Below, one piece after another: positions 9,456-18,652 of a DNA stretch of 64,000 bases. The stretch covers positions 248,001 to 312,000 of the forward strand of contig JABCZD010000003.1 in assembly GCA_013289855.1 (NCBI GenBank), in the 5' to 3' direction. The notes beneath the pieces were generated by a model. It ran no database searches. It was not told where the DNA came from and was given only the letters and a program-made list of their open reading frames with translations. A program made the translations under genes and the position numbers. The number at the start of each line of letters is the position of its first letter. Position 1 is the first letter of the stretch. The stretch is from Acidobacteriota bacterium (GTDB lineage Bacteria; Acidobacteriota; Terriglobia; Acidiferrales; UBA7541).

Positions 9456-10831
9456 CTTGGGTTACCCGCAGGCGCTGCTCCAGATGCCGCTCCGGTGTTG
9501 GCTGCCGAACCAGCTCCCGTAATGTTTTTCGCTGCCGCTCCGGGACGCGCGGGATTCGCCGCAGCTGGTTTCGCCGGCGTCGCCGCAACCACCGCCGGCA
9601 TCGGCGCCTGCGTCGGATTGAGTTTCGTGCCCTCTTGCAGTTTGTCCTGGCCGTCAATCACTACGCTCTCGCCGGCGGTGATTCCGGAGGTCAAGCCCAC
9701 GAGGTTGCCAGTCGTTTGAGCGACGGTCACGGCTTGAATCTTCGCCACGTTTCCCGGCCCCGACGTATACACGTACGTGCCTTGCGGCCCGCGCTCAATC
9801 GCGGCCACGGGCACCAGCGTCATGTTGTGCTTGGTATCGACCAGCAGATGCACGTTCACGAATTGATTGGGAAACAAAATCTCGTTCTCGTTTCCGAAAA
9901 TCGCTTTCAGCTTGTACGTTCCGGTGGTTACATCGATCTGATTGTCGATGGTGGCCAGTTTCCCGCTGGTGATTTTCTGCGTGTCATCGCGGTCCCACGC
10001 TTCCACGGAAAGTTGCGCGCCGGAATGCAACTTGGCCATCACTTGCGGCAACTGATCCTGCGGCAACGTAAAGATCACCGAGATCGGCTGCAACTGCGTG
10101 ATCACCACCAAACCAGTGGTGTCCGTCGCGTGCACGATGTTGCCAACGTCCACCAGCCGCAATCCCACGCGGCCGCTGATGGGCGCAACAATGTGCGAGT
10201 ACGTGATGTTCAATTTGGCGCTATCGATGGCCGCCTGGTCCGCCGCAATCGATCCCTGCGACTGCCCCACCGACGCTTCTTGCGTGTCCACCTGCTGCTT
10301 GGGGATCACGCCTTCTTTATAGAGCAGCTTGTAACGCTCCATATCGATTTGCACGTCTTTGAGTTGTGCTTGATCCTTGGCGAGCTGGCCTTGCGCTTGT
10401 TCCAGCGCCACTTGATACGGACGCGGATCGATCTCCACCAAGGCATCGCCTTCGTGCACGAACTGCCCTTCCGTAAAATTTACTTTTACGATGGCGCCGT
10501 CCACGCGGCTGCGGACCGTAACGGTGTTGTAGGCCGTGACCGTCCCCAGTCCATCGAAATAAACTGGCAGGTCGCCGTGCACCGCGGTGGTGACCACTAC
10601 GGGGACTGGCCCCATGCTGTCCGGTCCGCCGGGAAAACCACCGGGAAAGCCGGAACTTCCGGGCGCGCCCGAAGCCTGCGAATTGGCCGGCGCGCTCCGG
10701 TAATACCAGACGCCGCCAAGCACCACCACGGCGACTACAACCCAAATCCACCAGTTGCTCTTTGGCGGGCGATCCGTTGGCGCGCTGCGCACCTCCGGCC
10801 TTTCAACGTCCGCGGAACTCACGTGACCCAT
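9452..10831 (-). CDS. RND efflux periplasmic adaptor, MdtA-like
   Basis: A 459-residue membrane-fusion protein that would bridge the RND permeases to an outer-membrane channel. It has an N-terminal transmembrane anchor ([18 protein letters not shown], no lipobox), a biotinyl/lipoyl-like pair of half motifs ([20 protein letters not shown] and [20 protein letters not shown]), a coiled-coil hairpin between them and beta-barrel and membrane-proximal domains after. The C-terminal 60 residues are Ala/Pro-rich. The ATG at 10831 was chosen because AGGAGAG sits about seven bases upstream; the in-frame extension to 10891 lacks family resemblance. First gene of the three-gene operon. Confidence 0.9.
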   Translation of the reverse strand: MGHVSSADVERPEVRSAPTDRPPKSNWWIWVVVAVVVLGGVWYYRSAPANSQASGAPGSSGFPGGFPGGPDSMGPVPVVVTTAVHGDLPVYFDGLGTVTAYNTVTVRSRVDGAIVKVNFTEGQFVHEGDALVEIDPRPYQVALEQAQGQLAKDQAQLKDVQIDMERYKLLYKEGVIPKQQVDTQEASVGQSQGSIAADQAAIDSAKLNITYSHIVAPISGRVGLRLVDVGNIVHATDTTGLVVITQLQPISVIFTLPQDQLPQVMAKLHSGAQLSVEAWDRDDTQKITSGKLATIDNQIDVTTGTYKLKAIFGNENEILFPNQFVNVHLLVDTKHNMTLVPVAAIERGPQGTYVYTSGPGNVAKIQAVTVAQTTGNLVGLTSGITAGESVVIDGQDKLQEGTKLNPTQAPMPAVVAATPAKPAAANPARPGAAAKNITGAGSAANTGAASGAAPAGNPR

Positions 10832-11187
10832 GCACTTCTCTCCTGTTGTAATGCCTGTGGTAAATGACGTAAATGTCGTAAAACAAAACACGCGATTTGT
10901 TCCGCTAGCCTACGAGGCAAACCGTCGCGAATGTGCCGATTGGGAGTGCTACCGAACGTTCCAGCGTACCGGAAAACTCCGTCTTCTCATATATTAAGAC
11001 GGCCCACCCCATACAAAGGTTACTTGAGTGGCGGAAACTCGCCCCCCTCAAAAAATGACAGTTGGATTTGGTGATGATTTCACTGGGCAGAAATGCTCCG
11101 GACCCAATAAACTGTCCGGGTAACTTGGAGCGCACGAGGATCGAAGAGTCTCGGCCGCCCAAGGGCTAATGCTCACGCGGAGGGGCA
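10832..11187. other. Divergent intergenic region, efflux operon / cytochrome c
   Basis: A 356-base space that must contain the promoters of the RND operon (minus) and the cytochrome c gene (plus). The only structure seen is the inverted repeat at 10979-11002. No coding sequence is supported. Confidence 0.5.
10979..11002. promoter_or_regulatory. Inverted repeat, possible operator
   Basis: CCGTCTT (10979-10985) and AAGACGG (10996-11002) are perfect 7-base arms around an AT-rich 10-base spacer (ctcatatatt). The position, about 150 bases before the efflux operon start and 185 before the cytochrome start, and the AT-rich centre fit an operator for a dimeric repressor. A plain hairpin is the alternative. 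Confidence 0.35.
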
Positions 11188-11766
11188 ATGTTCAAAGGTC
11201 TGATACTGGGAATCATCGTCGGGTTTTTATTGGTCGGAGCAGCCATTCATCTGTACTTTGCCACCGGCCAGGCGCCGGTGGCCGTGACCGCCTCGCCCAT
11301 GCCGTTTGAACGGAAGTACGCGCACATTGGCCTGGATGCCTACCTGAACAAGCTGCCACACCCGGAGCCGCAGACGCCGGCCGACGAACAGAACTACCTG
11401 GCCGGCGCGGAAATCTACAAGCAGAATTGCGCCGTGTGTCACGGATTGCCCGGGGCGGACAAAACCGCCATCGCGGCGGGAATGTTCCCGAAGCCCCCAC
11501 AACTTTGGCACGGCACCGGGGTCACCGACGACGAAGCTTGGGAGACGTATTGGAAAGTAGAAAATGGCATTCGCATGACCGGCATGCCCGGATTTAAGGG
11601 TCAGCTAAACGAAACACAGATATGGCAAGTCAGCGTTCTGCTGAAGAACGCGGATAAGGTTCCCGCGTCGGTAAAGACCGCGCTGGCGAGCAGCGCGGCC
11701 CCGGCAGTTTCGTCGGTCGCCCCATCAACAGTGATGTCTCCGCTGAAACCGCCCGCGCAACCGTAG
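11188..11766 (+). CDS. Membrane-anchored monohaem cytochrome c
   Basis: The 192-residue protein has an uncleaved-looking N-terminal hydrophobic segment (residues 4-21) and one class I cytochrome c domain. Haem attachment is CAVCH at residues 81-85, and the axial Met is probably in GIRMTGMPGF near residue 130-133. The last 35 residues are Ala/Pro/Ser-rich and disordered. It presumably shuttles electrons in the periplasm. It is monocistronic, facing away from the efflux operon and convergent with the MFS gene. The ATG at 11188 is preceded by GGAGGGG. Partner is not evident from context. Confidence 0.88.
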   Translation: MFKGLILGIIVGFLLVGAAIHLYFATGQAPVAVTASPMPFERKYAHIGLDAYLNKLPHPEPQTPADEQNYLAGAEIYKQNCAVCHGLPGADKTAIAAGMFPKPPQLWHGTGVTDDEAWETYWKVENGIRMTGMPGFKGQLNETQIWQVSVLLKNADKVPASVKTALASSAAPAVSSVAPSTVMSPLKPPAQP

Positions 11767-11850
11767 CAGTTGTAACGACCGCCTGGCGTTTACCTCGACC
11801 TTGTCGGGTAGGCGGTAGCCTTTTCGGACCAACGTGCACGTCCGCGGATT

Positions 11851-13116
11851 TCAGACTTTGCTCGCGACGAGCTGATCGGCGTTGCGCAACTCCGGGAAAC
11901 CCCAGGCCCAGAGCGCGGTAATCAACAGCGTTCCGACACCGCCCAAGATCACGGCGGGCACCGCGCCGAACCATTGCGCGGTAACGCCGGACTCAAACTG
12001 CCCGAGCTGGTTGGAAGCGCCGATAAAAATCATGTCCACAGCGTTGACGCGGCCACGCATTTCGTCCGGTGTGGCCACTTGGATGAGTGTGCCGCGCACC
12101 ACGACGCTGACCATGTCGGTGGCGCCGACCAGTGCCAGCGCCACGAGCGACAGCACCAAACTGTGCGACGCGCCAAATAAAATCGTGAACACGCCGAAGC
12201 CGGCCACACACCACAACATCGTGGCTCCCGCGCGCTTGCGCAGCGGCCGATAGGCCAGCAGCACGGCCATAAACGCCGCGCCGACGGCGGGAGCACTGCG
12301 CAGCAAGCCAAGTCCGAGCGGGCCAGTATTTAGAATTTCTTTCGCGAAGACCGGCAACAGCGCCACCGCGCCGCCCAGCAAAACCGCAAAGAGATCCAGT
12401 GAGATCGCGCCGAGAATCAGTTTCTTGGCCCAAATGTACTTGATGCCCACAAAAAAAGTGGCCAGCGTAGCGGGTTCGCGCCGGCGCGCCGGCTGTTCGG
12501 CTCTAATCATCAGCGTCGACGCAATGGCCGCGAACGCGGTGAAGAGGGCGATGGCGTACACCACCACCGGCCCGCGAAATAATGCGTACACGAGTCCGCC
12601 GATGGCCGGACCAAGGATGGTCCCGCCTTGAAAAATTGTGGAAGCCCAAGCCACCGCGCTTTGAAAATGTTCTTCCGGAACCAGTTGCGGAAGAATCGCG
12701 CGGGTCACCGGACCATTGAACGAACGCACCACGCCGAGCAGCACCAGCACACAGTAGATGGGCGCGACGCTCGCGGAGTGCCGCCAGGCGATCAGAACAA
12801 ACAGGCTGGCGCAGACGGCAAATCCCAGATAACACAACACCAGCACTTTGCGGCGGTCAAAGCGGTCAGCCACGTGGCCGGACAGAAGAAATAAGAGAAT
12901 GCCCGGAAGGAACTGCGCCAGGCCTACAAGGCCCAGGTCCAACGCGCGCTTGGTGGTGGCGAAAATCTGCCAGCCGATGGCCACGGATTGCATTTCTAAC
13001 GCAACGATGATGAAGAAACGTGCCAGCTGAAAGAGGCCAAAATCACGATAACGGAACGGGGCGAGGCCTGGGCTGGAAAATCCTGAGGACGCGGGCATAC
13101 CAATATACTTTGCCAC
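11851..13116 (-). CDS. MFS transporter, EntS/DHA3-type exporter
   Basis: A 421-residue protein with about 11-12 hydrophobic helices. The conserved loop after the second helix reads GHVADRFDRRKVLV, the MFS signature of the DHA3 branch that includes the enterobactin exporter EntS and macrolide exporters. A second motif-like loop appears around residue 210-215 (RAEQPARRREP). Substrate cannot be told; there are no siderophore genes nearby. A palindromic repeat lies just upstream at 13150. Alternative start is the Met at residue 7, which lies nearer the conserved PFRYRDFGLFQLARF region. Confidence 0.85.
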   Translation of the reverse strand: MAKYIGMPASSGFSSPGLAPFRYRDFGLFQLARFFIIVALEMQSVAIGWQIFATTKRALDLGLVGLAQFLPGILLFLLSGHVADRFDRRKVLVLCYLGFAVCASLFVLIAWRHSASVAPIYCVLVLLGVVRSFNGPVTRAILPQLVPEEHFQSAVAWASTIFQGGTILGPAIGGLVYALFRGPVVVYAIALFTAFAAIASTLMIRAEQPARRREPATLATFFVGIKYIWAKKLILGAISLDLFAVLLGGAVALLPVFAKEILNTGPLGLGLLRSAPAVGAAFMAVLLAYRPLRKRAGATMLWCVAGFGVFTILFGASHSLVLSLVALALVGATDMVSVVVRGTLIQVATPDEMRGRVNAVDMIFIGASNQLGQFESGVTAQWFGAVPAVILGGVGTLLITALWAWGFPELRNADQLVASKV

Positions 13117-13149
13117 AAGTTGCGAATGGACGAATTCCTGTCAAGCCGG

Positions 13150-13165
13150 GCACGGCATGCCGTGC
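13150..13165. repeat. GCACGGCATGCCGTGC palindrome
   Basis: A perfect 16-base palindrome followed by TCCTAC. The same core occurs inside 51165-51182 and, with a one-base centre, at 46439-46457. It lies between the MFS start and the preceding oxidoreductase stop. Confidence 0.75.
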
Positions 13166-13201
13166 TCCTACAAAGAATTGGCGACGTGGAGGCGCGGTTT
13201 C

Positions 13202-14365
13202 TCATAGCGCAGTCCAGGCGGAATTATTTTGCGAGGACGCCAGGACCGCAGTGATGAAGCGCATGCCCGCAACGCCGTCGTCGATGCCGGGGACGAGTAA
13301 AGCGGCGGAATCCGGCGCGCGATGCTCTAGCCGCGCGTGAATCTGTTCGGCGAGATCCGTGTATAACTGCGTAAAGCCTTCGAGATAACCTTCGGGATGG
13401 CCGGCGGGCACTCGGCTGGCATGGGCGGCGACGGCCAGCGATCCTGCGCCGTTGCGGGCGATGGTTCTTGGCGGTTCACCCAGCGGAGAAAAGACCAGTT
13501 CATTGGCGCGCTCCTGGCACCACGCAAGTCCGGCCTTTTCGCCGTAAACGCGCAGCGCCAGATGATTGTCGTTCCCAGGCGCGACCTGGCTAGCCCAAAG
13601 CATGCCACGCACATTTTTTTCGTAGCGCAGTAGCATGTTCACATTGTCATCGAGGCGGCGGCCGGGCACGAAGCTCGAGAGATCGGCGGCAACTTCCTGG
13701 CATGCTAACCCGGAAACGAACGCCGCAATATTGAACGCGTGCGTGCCAATATCGCCGAGCGCGCCGGCAGGACCGTTGCGCGCGGGGTCGGTGCGCCAAA
13801 CCGCCTGTTTTTGGCCGGTGGCTTCCACCGCGGTAGAAAGCCAATCCTGTGCATATTCGATTTGGATCACGCGAATGTTTCCCAGCGCGCCATCGCGAAT
13901 CATTTCGCGCGCCTGGCGCACCATCGGATAGCCGGTGTAGTTGTGCGTCAATCCAAAAATCAACTCGGTGCGCTGCACGATTCCCGCAAGCTCGCGGGCA
14001 TCGGAAAGTGTGGTAGTCAGCGGCTTGTCGCAAATCACGTGGATGCCCGCTTCGAGAAATGCTTTCGCCGGAGCGAAATGCAAATTGTTGGGTGTGACGA
14101 TGGCCACGGCGTCGATGCGATCCGGACGTTGCGCTTCGCCGGCGGCCATTTCCGCAAAATTAGCGTACGAGCGCGGAACGTGCAGCTCCGCGGCGGCGGC
14201 GTGGCTGCGCGCGGCATCGGAGGTTAGCGCGGCGGCCACCAGTTCGTAGCGGCCATCAAGACGCGCGGCGATGCGGTGCACCGCGCCGATGAATCCTCCG
14301 GGGCCGCCGCCGACCATGCCGAGACGCAGGCGGCGCGGAACAGATCGTGAATGATCGGGGGTCAT
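13202..14365 (-). CDS. Gfo/Idh/MocA-family oxidoreductase
   Basis: The 387-residue protein begins with a Rossmann fold ([20 protein letters not shown]) and contains the catalytic-lysine motif in [11 protein letters not shown], followed by the C-terminal substrate domain with [14 protein letters not shown] strands. Members oxidise sugars, inositols or derivatives with NAD(P). Start at 14365 rather than the longer frame to 14578 because its ATG overlaps the galT stop by four bases and the upstream residues are Arg/Ala-rich shadow of galT. Coupling to galT suggests a sugar or sugar-nucleotide substrate, which is inference. Zinc or glycoside-hydrolase subtypes are not indicated. Confidence 0.88.
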   Translation of the reverse strand: MTPDHSRSVPRRLRLGMVGGGPGGFIGAVHRIAARLDGRYELVAAALTSDAARSHAAAAELHVPRSYANFAEMAAGEAQRPDRIDAVAIVTPNNLHFAPAKAFLEAGIHVICDKPLTTTLSDARELAGIVQRTELIFGLTHNYTGYPMVRQAREMIRDGALGNIRVIQIEYAQDWLSTAVEATGQKQAVWRTDPARNGPAGALGDIGTHAFNIAAFVSGLACQEVAADLSSFVPGRRLDDNVNMLLRYEKNVRGMLWASQVAPGNDNHLALRVYGEKAGLAWCQERANELVFSPLGEPPRTIARNGAGSLAVAAHASRVPAGHPEGYLEGFTQLYTDLAEQIHARLEHRAPDSAALLVPGIDDGVAGMRFITAVLASSQNNSAWTAL

Positions 14366-15489
14366 GCGGAAGGCTCCTGCTTGGAATTTTGCGGCACCGG
14401 CGAAGGTCCCGCCGCGGCATCGAGGTAGTGTATTTCTCCCGCGGCGCGCAGCTGTTCCGCCGCTGTTTCCGGCGTGATATCGCGCTGCGGACCAGCCAAC
14501 ATTTCGTAGCCAACCATAAACTTCTGCACCGTGGCGCTGCGCAGCAGCGGCGGGAAGTAATGCGCGTGAAAGTGGCATTCGGGATGGGCGTTACCGTCCG
14601 TGGGACGCTGATGAAAGCCCATGGAATAAGGAAATGAAGTCAAAAAAAGATTGTCGTAGTGCGTGGTGACGCGGCGAAGAATGTCGGCAAGATGGTCGCG
14701 CTCGCCGGAGGACATCTCATCGATGGCGGAAAAGTGGCGTTTGCTCACCAGCAAAACCTCGAACGGCCACACCGCCCAGTACGGAACCAACGCAGCGAAG
14801 CTATCGTTCTGGCAAACCACCCGCTCATTTCGTTTTTGCTCCAGCGCAAGATAGTCGCACAGAAGGCAGGAGTGCTTTTCCGCGCGATACTCCGCTTGCG
14901 CGGCCACTTCCCTTTCCGGAATATTCGGCAACGAGGCGTTGGCCCAAATCTGACAGTGTGGATGTGGATTGCTGGCGCCCATCAGCGCGCCGCGATTTTC
15001 AAAGATCTGTATGTGCTTCACCCAATCGAGCGAGCCGAGGGAAGCAAACTGCTCAGCCCACACGTCCACAACGATGCACAACTCAAGCAGCGACATGCGC
15101 GGGATGGTGAGATCGTGGCGCGGCGAAAAGCACACCACGCGACAGATGCCCGACTCCGCGCGCGCCACCAGCAGCCCGGCTTCGTCGACGGCAATCTGCG
15201 GAGCCGCGGGCAGCAGCGCCGCATAATCGTTGTCGAAAACAAACGTGCTGGTGTACGCCGGATTGCGCGCGACAGCTCCGCCAACTAAAGAGCGGGCGCG
15301 TTCATTGCCGGGGCAAAGATAACAACTGGGATCGTATTGCAGTGCCGCAGCAGGCGTAGTGTCCGCGATTTTACCCTGCCACGGCCGCTGCGTGCGATGC
15401 GGTGAAACCAGCACCCACTCTCGCATCAGCGGATTGAAGCGGCGGTGCGGCGTGTGCGCCAAATATGAAGAGTCAGCGAGATTTTTCAC
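14362..15489 (-). CDS. galT: Galactose-1-phosphate uridylyltransferase
   Basis: The 375-residue enzyme exchanges UMP between UDP-glucose and galactose-1-phosphate in the Leloir pathway. The catalytic motif is [11 protein letters not shown], with the nucleophile His at about 178 after HP; the N-terminal zinc pair is CYLCPGN (about Cys56 and Cys59). A second HIT-like repeat carries HFHAHYFPP. The start is taken as GTG at 15489, with GAGGGG seven bases upstream; the frame runs on to 15588 but those residues are Cys/Ser-rich and unlike GalT. It overlaps the oxidoreductase by ATGA. galK and galE are not in the window. Confidence 0.92.
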   Translation of the reverse strand: MKNLADSSYLAHTPHRRFNPLMREWVLVSPHRTQRPWQGKIADTTPAAALQYDPSCYLCPGNERARSLVGGAVARNPAYTSTFVFDNDYAALLPAAPQIAVDEAGLLVARAESGICRVVCFSPRHDLTIPRMSLLELCIVVDVWAEQFASLGSLDWVKHIQIFENRGALMGASNPHPHCQIWANASLPNIPEREVAAQAEYRAEKHSCLLCDYLALEQKRNERVVCQNDSFAALVPYWAVWPFEVLLVSKRHFSAIDEMSSGERDHLADILRRVTTHYDNLFLTSFPYSMGFHQRPTDGNAHPECHFHAHYFPPLLRSATVQKFMVGYEMLAGPQRDITPETAAEQLRAAGEIHYLDAAAGPSPVPQNSKQEPSA

Positions 15490-15927
15490 AACGCATCCCC
15501 TCGAGGGGTAACAGGTCGATCGGCAACACGAATTTGCCGCGCAACTCCCGAACGGTAGGCATGAGGGTTCCGGGGAGTAATATCGCACAGATTCTGAAAT
15601 TTACATGACCATGATTTTCCATCGCACGATTTCTTTTTGAGGATTTCCGTCCCCCACAAAGTGTTTGTCAAAGTCGGCGTGCCACGGTTCGCGATCTAAG
15701 ACCCGATCTAAGGAATGTGTAAAGGCAATTTCAGCAACGCGCGACACAATGGAGACGCGTAGGTGACAAAAGCTTTACATGTATTTCTGTGACTCCACGG
15801 CGAAGCGGCACGTCAAATTATCGAACACGTTTTGAGGAAGATTCTGCTAAAGCGCAGTTTCTGGCGGATGAAAAGCTTCGAAGCGGTGAACATACAAATT
15901 GACGCGCTAAGCGTTCGAGGAGAAATA
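15490..15927. other. Divergent intergenic region
   Basis: A 438-base space between galT and the small secreted protein. It should hold both promoters. No gene, palindrome or known RNA element stands out; an ATG at 15832 in frame with the next gene lacks a ribosome-binding site and is not used. Confidence 0.5.
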
Positions 15928-16374
15928 ATGAGAAAACTATATTTGCGTATTTTGCTGGCCCTGGGCGGCGTCGCCGCTTTGGGTGCAGCCGCCAAGGCCC
16001 AGGAGGCTGACCATATCGTGGTCAAGGTTCCGTATGCGTTTGTGGTCTCTGGCAAAACACTTCCGGCGGGCACCTATGAGTTGACGCGCGCGTCTAAGTC
16101 AGACACACGCGCATTGGTGCTCGCTGACTTCGAGGATCATGCGAGCTCGATCGTCCTAGCGACGACGATCGAGAACAATTACGCCGCGAAGCCCGAGCTC
16201 ACTTTTGAACAAATTGGGGGCCAGATCTTCCTCAGCCAAATCCAAACCGCCGACCACCTGTTCACCATTCCAGTGTCCCGTGCGGAAATACTGCAAGCCT
16301 CCGCGAAATCGCACAAAGGCATCTCCACTGCGGGCACCACAGGCGCTGCGGGAAGCGCGTCTGGCGCCAACTAA
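15928..16374 (+). CDS. Small secreted protein of acidobacterial type
   Basis: A 148-residue protein with a signal peptide (RKLYLRILLALGGVAALGAA, cleavage near AAKA-QEA). The mature part is beta-rich and begins IVVKVPYAFVVSGKTLPAGT, a pattern I associate with a group of acidobacterial secreted proteins of unknown role; it ends in a Gly/Ala/Ser tail. The ATG at 15928 has GAGGAG six bases upstream. It is followed by a rho-independent terminator at 16405, so it is a single-gene unit. Function unknown. The pattern suggests a cell-surface or periplasmic beta protein, no more. Confidence 0.75.
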   Translation: MRKLYLRILLALGGVAALGAAAKAQEADHIVVKVPYAFVVSGKTLPAGTYELTRASKSDTRALVLADFEDHASSIVLATTIENNYAAKPELTFEQIGGQIFLSQIQTADHLFTIPVSRAEILQASAKSHKGISTAGTTGAAGSASGAN

Positions 16375-16404
16375 ACATTTCGCACCGCATCCACAACGCA
16401 AAAA

Positions 16405-16438
16405 GGGCGGCTTCTGACGCGAGGTCGCCCGTTTTTTT
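16405..16438 (+). terminator. Rho-independent terminator
   Basis: GGGCGGCTT (16405-16413) pairs with AGGTCGCCC (16422-16430) through seven Watson-Crick and two G-T pairs, followed by G and seven T residues. It ends the small secreted-protein transcript 31 bases after the stop. Confidence 0.8.
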
Positions 16439-16617
16439 GTGGCTTCTAACCTCTTGAGATTCATGGGTTCAAGTTTACAAACAAGCAGCGTCACGCAGAG
16501 TCCGCTTGCTGCTACCTGCCGTGGCGACACGTTGACATGCGGCAATGCAGCCAGTAGCATCCCGCTCATACTCCGGCTCGGCAAAAGCAAATCGAGACGA
16601 CCTATCCGAGGTGATCT

Positions 16618-17007
16618 ATGAATGAAGCAACGCGAGTGCGTGCTTTGCGCGTGGCGCTGGTTCTTGTTGGCCTGATTTTTATCGTCGGGGTATACCCGCT
16701 CATGATGGCCTGGTGGCCCTCCGGTTGGCGCTGGCAGCCCAATCAACCGGAATACGAACAGATGATTCTCGGCGTCTACGCCACGCTTGGCATATTTTTG
16801 CTTATCGCTGCGCGAAATCCTTTGCGGCATCGCAGCCTGATCTGGTTCACGGTTTGGTCGAGCCTCGTCCACGCGGGGATCATGACCGTGCAAGCCATCA
16901 ATGCGCCCGCGGAGCACGGTCACCTCATGGGAGACATTCCGGCGCTGGCAATCGTGGCGATCGTGCTGGCAGTTTTGACGCCGCGTGGCGTCCCGGAAGC
17001 GAGCTAA
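16618..17007 (+). CDS. Small four-helix membrane protein (DUF6632-like)
   Basis: The 129-residue protein has four hydrophobic segments: ALRVALVLVGLIFIVGVYPL, a second around MILGVYATLGIFLLIAA, a third around IWFTVWSSLVHAGIMTVQA and a last one near ALAIVAIVLAVLTP. Length and the GIFLLIAARNPLRHRSLI loop recall DUF6632 membrane proteins common in acidobacteria; that family name is from memory. No catalytic motif. Isolated gene with its own promoter region of about 180 bases after the terminator at 16438. Confidence 0.7.
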   Translation: MNEATRVRALRVALVLVGLIFIVGVYPLMMAWWPSGWRWQPNQPEYEQMILGVYATLGIFLLIAARNPLRHRSLIWFTVWSSLVHAGIMTVQAINAPAEHGHLMGDIPALAIVAIVLAVLTPRGVPEAS

Positions 17008-17446
17008 CGGCGCGCGCCGTTGGTTCGCGCTGTTGACTCGCGGTATGGGCTCTCGAAAGCGCTCGTTGCGGCGCTGACGATTCTTTGCCTCTAATTCCCT
17101 GGTGACTGCGCGCTGTCCGCGATCCGGCGGATCTCCAACTTAACTACCGGCGTCCCGCCGCAAGGGATGTCAGTGAGGAACAGGACCTCCTAAGAAACAC
17201 GCAAGGTTTTCAATGACAGTGTACCGTCGGGCGCAGCAACCCGGTTCAGCGGAACAGCCTACATCGTGACGATGAAGCGCGTCACGACGATCGAAGAACA
17301 TCGGCGAGAGACGAATTCGCGAGACCGCACGCCCGAACCTAGCGCGGAAAAACGATGCACAGGATGCACATTTTTCCACAGTTTTGCCACTTACCTGCCC
17401 GGCGGGGTATTTATAGAATTACCGCGATTCTATTTCGGGGGAGCCA
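17008..17446. other. Intergenic region, nothing recognised
   Basis: The 439 bases between two small genes contain no supported coding frame, RNA or clear repeat. A TATAGAATT-like sequence near 17410, about 35 bases before the next start, could be a -10 element. Confidence 0.45.
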
Positions 17447-17716
17447 ATGCTCTTTGCTACAGTGTCGCGCGGCAAAAAAGTGGGAACACGATTACTGCCG
17501 CATCTCTTCCAAGATAACCGTTATCGAGTGCAACTTGGAAAACAAGGCCCCTACATTCCGATCACCGACTACCGCGAGATACCGTCTTATCTTGCGAACG
17601 GCTATTCGTTGCTCATGAGCAACCGCGCCGACAGCCAGACGCCAAGCCTGATTCGCCCGCAATCCATCCAGGGATGGAGTGCGAACGTACGAGATCTTTT
17701 TTTCCGCAGTCGTTAG
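17447..17716 (+). CDS. Small unrecognised protein (89 aa)
   Basis: The frame opens with ATG five bases after a strong GGGGGAG and encodes 89 residues rich in basic and polar residues, ending in VRDLFFRSR. The segment IPSYLANGYSLLMSNRADSQ followed by PSLIRPQSIQGWS looks like a protein, not a shadow: balanced composition and no overlap with another gene. No domain or signal peptide recognised. The upstream TATAGAATT gives a plausible promoter. Could be a spurious frame; no known homologue comes to mind. Confidence 0.5.
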   Translation: MLFATVSRGKKVGTRLLPHLFQDNRYRVQLGKQGPYIPITDYREIPSYLANGYSLLMSNRADSQTPSLIRPQSIQGWSANVRDLFFRSR

Positions 17717-17853
17717 CCTCGGGACGATACTCCTATGTCGCATTGAAAATCTGCGCCTGCTGGTGACGCGCCAATCCCCCAGCGCTATACTCGCCTTGTT
17801 GGACCAAACGAGGCCGTTTCGTAGTGCGCCCTTCGGCTGCGGGAGGCTGTCAC

Positions 17854-18180
17854 GTGCTTCTCGAACTCGGCAGAGCCATCTCTCTCGCATTCAGCATTCT
17901 TTCACTGTATGCCGTGCTGGACACGGCCTTCTTCCTGCCCGCAGCGCGGTGGGAAGAACGCCTCGTCGCTTCCTTTGCACGCATCGGCCTGGCGGCCTGC
18001 GTCTGCCTGATCAGCGGCCTCCTTTTCCGCTATCGCGCTCAGCCTGAAGTGCCGCTAACGCGCACCCTGCCCGTGCGCCTGTTGCTCTGGACGCTCTTCG
18101 GAGCCGTACTCCTCTTCGCCCTGGCATGGTCATTGGACGTCTACTACATTCCTTTCATTTGGAAAAATCAGCCCAATTAG
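17854..18180 (+). CDS. Small three-helix membrane protein
   Basis: The 108-residue protein is taken from a GTG at 17854 with GGGAGG seven bases upstream; an ATG at 17824 in frame has no such site. Three hydrophobic stretches are visible: the first near AISLAFSILSLYAVLDTAFFL, the second near IGLAACVCLISGLLF, and the third LLWTLFGAVLLFALAWSL. A short tail VYYIPFIWKNQPN follows. No motif suggests an activity. Separated by about 140 bases from the preceding small gene, so probably independent. Confidence 0.65.
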   Translation: MLLELGRAISLAFSILSLYAVLDTAFFLPAARWEERLVASFARIGLAACVCLISGLLFRYRAQPEVPLTRTLPVRLLLWTLFGAVLLFALAWSLDVYYIPFIWKNQPN

Positions 18181-18652
18181 CAGCCCGCCTGCATTTAGCG
18201 AATGGCCTGAAAGACGATTACCGTCGAAAATACGCCAAGTGTGTGGAGAGCGGAAGCAGTCACGGCAAACGGACAAACCTAGGGGAAAGCTAGAGACGTC
18301 AGACAGGGGTCCGCTTCAAAGAACCTGTGGACAATGGGATGTACTGCAACTAGAATCGCGCCAAAGTGGCGAGTTTGTGGGCGTCTAGTCGCAAAACCCA
18401 GATATCAGAGGGCTGTTTTGCACCCTCGTAACTGAGTCTGGCACAGCGCAAAGCTGCTCTCGTCAAGCTGGCAAAACTAACAGTGGTCAAGGGAAAGGCG
18501 GACGCATAACATCCGTCGCCGTGACAATTGTCCAGCATGGAATAGAGACCATACCGCGCATTGGCCCTGCGATTAAGACGGTCGCGAAACACGGGATTCG
18601 ATCCCATGATAAAAATGGCTAGCTCCCTCCGTTTGTTGGGTGGAAGACGTGA
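18181..18652. other. Intergenic region before the tripartite efflux operon
   Basis: The 472 bases hold no supported gene. A frame on the minus strand crosses into the adaptor gene and is a shadow. The promoter of the efflux operon should be here; no operator-like inverted repeat was found by eye. Confidence 0.45.

Noticed and set aside
13202..14578. Longest form of the Gfo/Idh/MocA frame
   Set aside because: The first 71 residues are a shadow of galT; the ATG at 14365 overlaps the galT stop as ATGA and starts the Rossmann fold properly.
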